A program made the position numbers and the translations under genes. Shown in pieces: positions 63,181 through 64,000 of a DNA stretch of 64,000 nucleotides. Numbering within the stretch: position 1 is the first letter of the stretch; each line of letters opens with the position of its first letter. Where the stretch lies: contig CP114482.1 of the NCBI GenBank assembly GCA_027186245.1, forward strand, positions 15,581,209 to 15,645,208. Reading direction: 5' to 3'. The notes below the pieces were generated by a model that did no database searches, was not told the origin of the DNA, and was given only the letters and a program-made list of their open reading frames with translations. Source of the stretch: Coriaria nepalensis. Its lineage: Eukaryota; Streptophyta; Magnoliopsida; Cucurbitales; Coriariaceae.

Positions 63181-64000
63181 TCGAAGTGATTTAGAATGAT
63201 TTACTGACTAAAAGAGACGCAATAATATGACTTTAAGGCTAAAAAAATGCATAGTTGCCTTCAATATATCAATTGCAAGTTATGTATGAAAGTCGTGTCT
63301 CAAATGCACAAATAGAATTGGTTCGAAGTGCTTCCAAACAATTTAATGATATGAAAAGATTGAATGATATCCTTTTTATGGCTAAAACAATGCATTGTTG
63401 TCTTCAATAGATTAATTGCAACTTATGTAAGAAAATCATGTTTGAAGGGCGAAAATAAAATTCGTTCGACTTAATTTAGAATGATTTAACGACTAGAAGA
63501 GACTCATTGACATGACTTTAAGGCTAAACAAATGCATTGTTGCCTTCAATAGATCAACTCCAAGTTATGCACGAAAGTCATGTTTAAAGGCCGAATTTAT
63601 TTTGATGTCATTTAGAATGATTTACTGACTAAAAGAGACGCAATAATATGACTTTAAGGCTAAAAAAATGCATAGTTGCCTTCAATAGATCAATTGCAAG
63701 TTATGTATGAAAGTCGTGTCGCAAATGCACAAATAGAATTGGTTCGAAGTGCTTCCAAACAATTTAATGATATGAGAACACTGAATGATATGCTTTTTAA
63801 GGCTAAAATAATGAATTGTTGTCTTCAGTAGATTAATTGCAAGTTATGTATGAAAATCATGTTTGAAGGGCGAAAATAGAATTCGTTCGACTTGATTTAG
63901 AATGATTTAACGGCTAGAAGAGACTCATTGACATGACTTTAAGGCTAAACAAATGCATTGTTGCCTTCAATAGATCAACTGCAAGTTATGCACGAAAGTA
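63181..64000 (+). repeat. Final monomers of the window, last one cut in A
   Basis: Two ordinary monomers and the first 64 bases of an A starting at 63,937. A related A form with tttattttgatgtc is near 63,594. The sequence ends within the A core, so the array continues to the right. Confidence 0.85.

Larger units (their letters stand above)
1..64000 (+). repeat. Satellite DNA array, 421-bp period, fills the window
   Basis: The same ~421-bp sequence recurs head to tail from the first base to the last, always in one orientation. Landmark words such as gttgccttcaatagatcaa and agaattcgttcgac return at 421-bp steps. Adding back the large indels listed below gives about 153 periods. I saw no inverted copy, no transposon insertion and no unique sequence longer than a few bases. 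Hand-counted consensus GC is about 32%. The window starts inside a C subunit and ends inside an A subunit, so neither array edge is present. Such arrays in eukaryotes are usually centromeric, pericentromeric or heterochromatic; which one applies here cannot be told. The repeat family is not one I recognise. Confidence 0.99.

Noticed and set aside
1..64000. CRISPR array
   Set aside because: The repeats are far too long (136-144 or 421 bp), are contiguous, and have no unique spacers of constant length.
1..64000. Tandem repeats of a giant repetitive protein gene
   Set aside because: All frames contain several stops per monomer, and the 421-bp period shifts frame from unit to unit. Reassigning TAG and TAA would still leave TGA stops and the frame shift.
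1..64000. Ribosomal, histone or snRNA gene tandem cluster
   Set aside because: The unit is short and AT-rich, and I recognise no rRNA, tRNA or snRNA motif, such as A/B boxes or Sm sites, in consistent position.

Overview
The whole 64 kb window is one uninterrupted tandem satellite DNA array. I see no gene, RNA gene, transposon or unique sequence in it. The basic period is 421 bp, always in the same orientation. Net of visible deletions and duplications there are about 153 period-equivalents. The window opens inside one unit (C part, 1-107) and closes inside another (A part, from 63,937), so the array continues beyond both ends.

The 421-bp unit is itself a trimer of related subunits, called here A (136 bp), B (141 bp) and C (144 bp). 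Each begins with a ctttaaggcta-like start, then a conserved core of about 53 bp (87-89% identical between subunits by eye), then a more diverged half. A GAATT-n(2-3)-TTCGA box survives in that diverged half in all three. In B this box is the left arm of a 28-bp dyad. Consensus GC is about 32% by hand count, and CpG is not depleted (about 10 seen, about 10 expected).

Over the 421-bp period lies a mosaic of local higher-order repeats, which show recent unequal exchange. Region by region: 1-8,084, mixed monomers with 421-, 842- and ~2,106-bp duplications; 8,085-14,945, three copies of a five-unit ~2.1-kb block; ~15,700-16,380, a 421-bp doublet; 16,453-20,828, two near-identical 2,187-bp copies; 21,300-26,300, two ~2.5-kb copies; ~27,540-28,770, an 842-bp pair; 28,712-36,044, 3.3 almost identical 2,240-bp copies; 36,045-39,440, monomers without a clear higher order; 39,440-41,740, a 1,262-bp doublet; 41,741-44,450, monomers; 44,450-47,750, a mosaic with a diagnostic A variant; 48,000-51,655, two 2,105-bp-spaced blocks; 51,845-53,641, 2.1 copies of an 842-bp dimer; 53,642-54,940, monomers; 54,940-60,260, a second mosaic with the same A variant; 60,950-63,180, about 2.6 copies of another 842-bp dimer; then ordinary monomers.

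An array this long, homogeneous, unidirectional and layered (subunit, 421-bp monomer, local higher-order repeat) is typical of eukaryotic centromeric or pericentromeric heterochromatin. That is inference: nothing in the window proves centromere function. The species cannot be named from the sequence. Lack of CpG depletion slightly favours a lineage without heavy germline CpG methylation. The many 61-72-codon open frames are repeat by-products and I do not regard them as genes.
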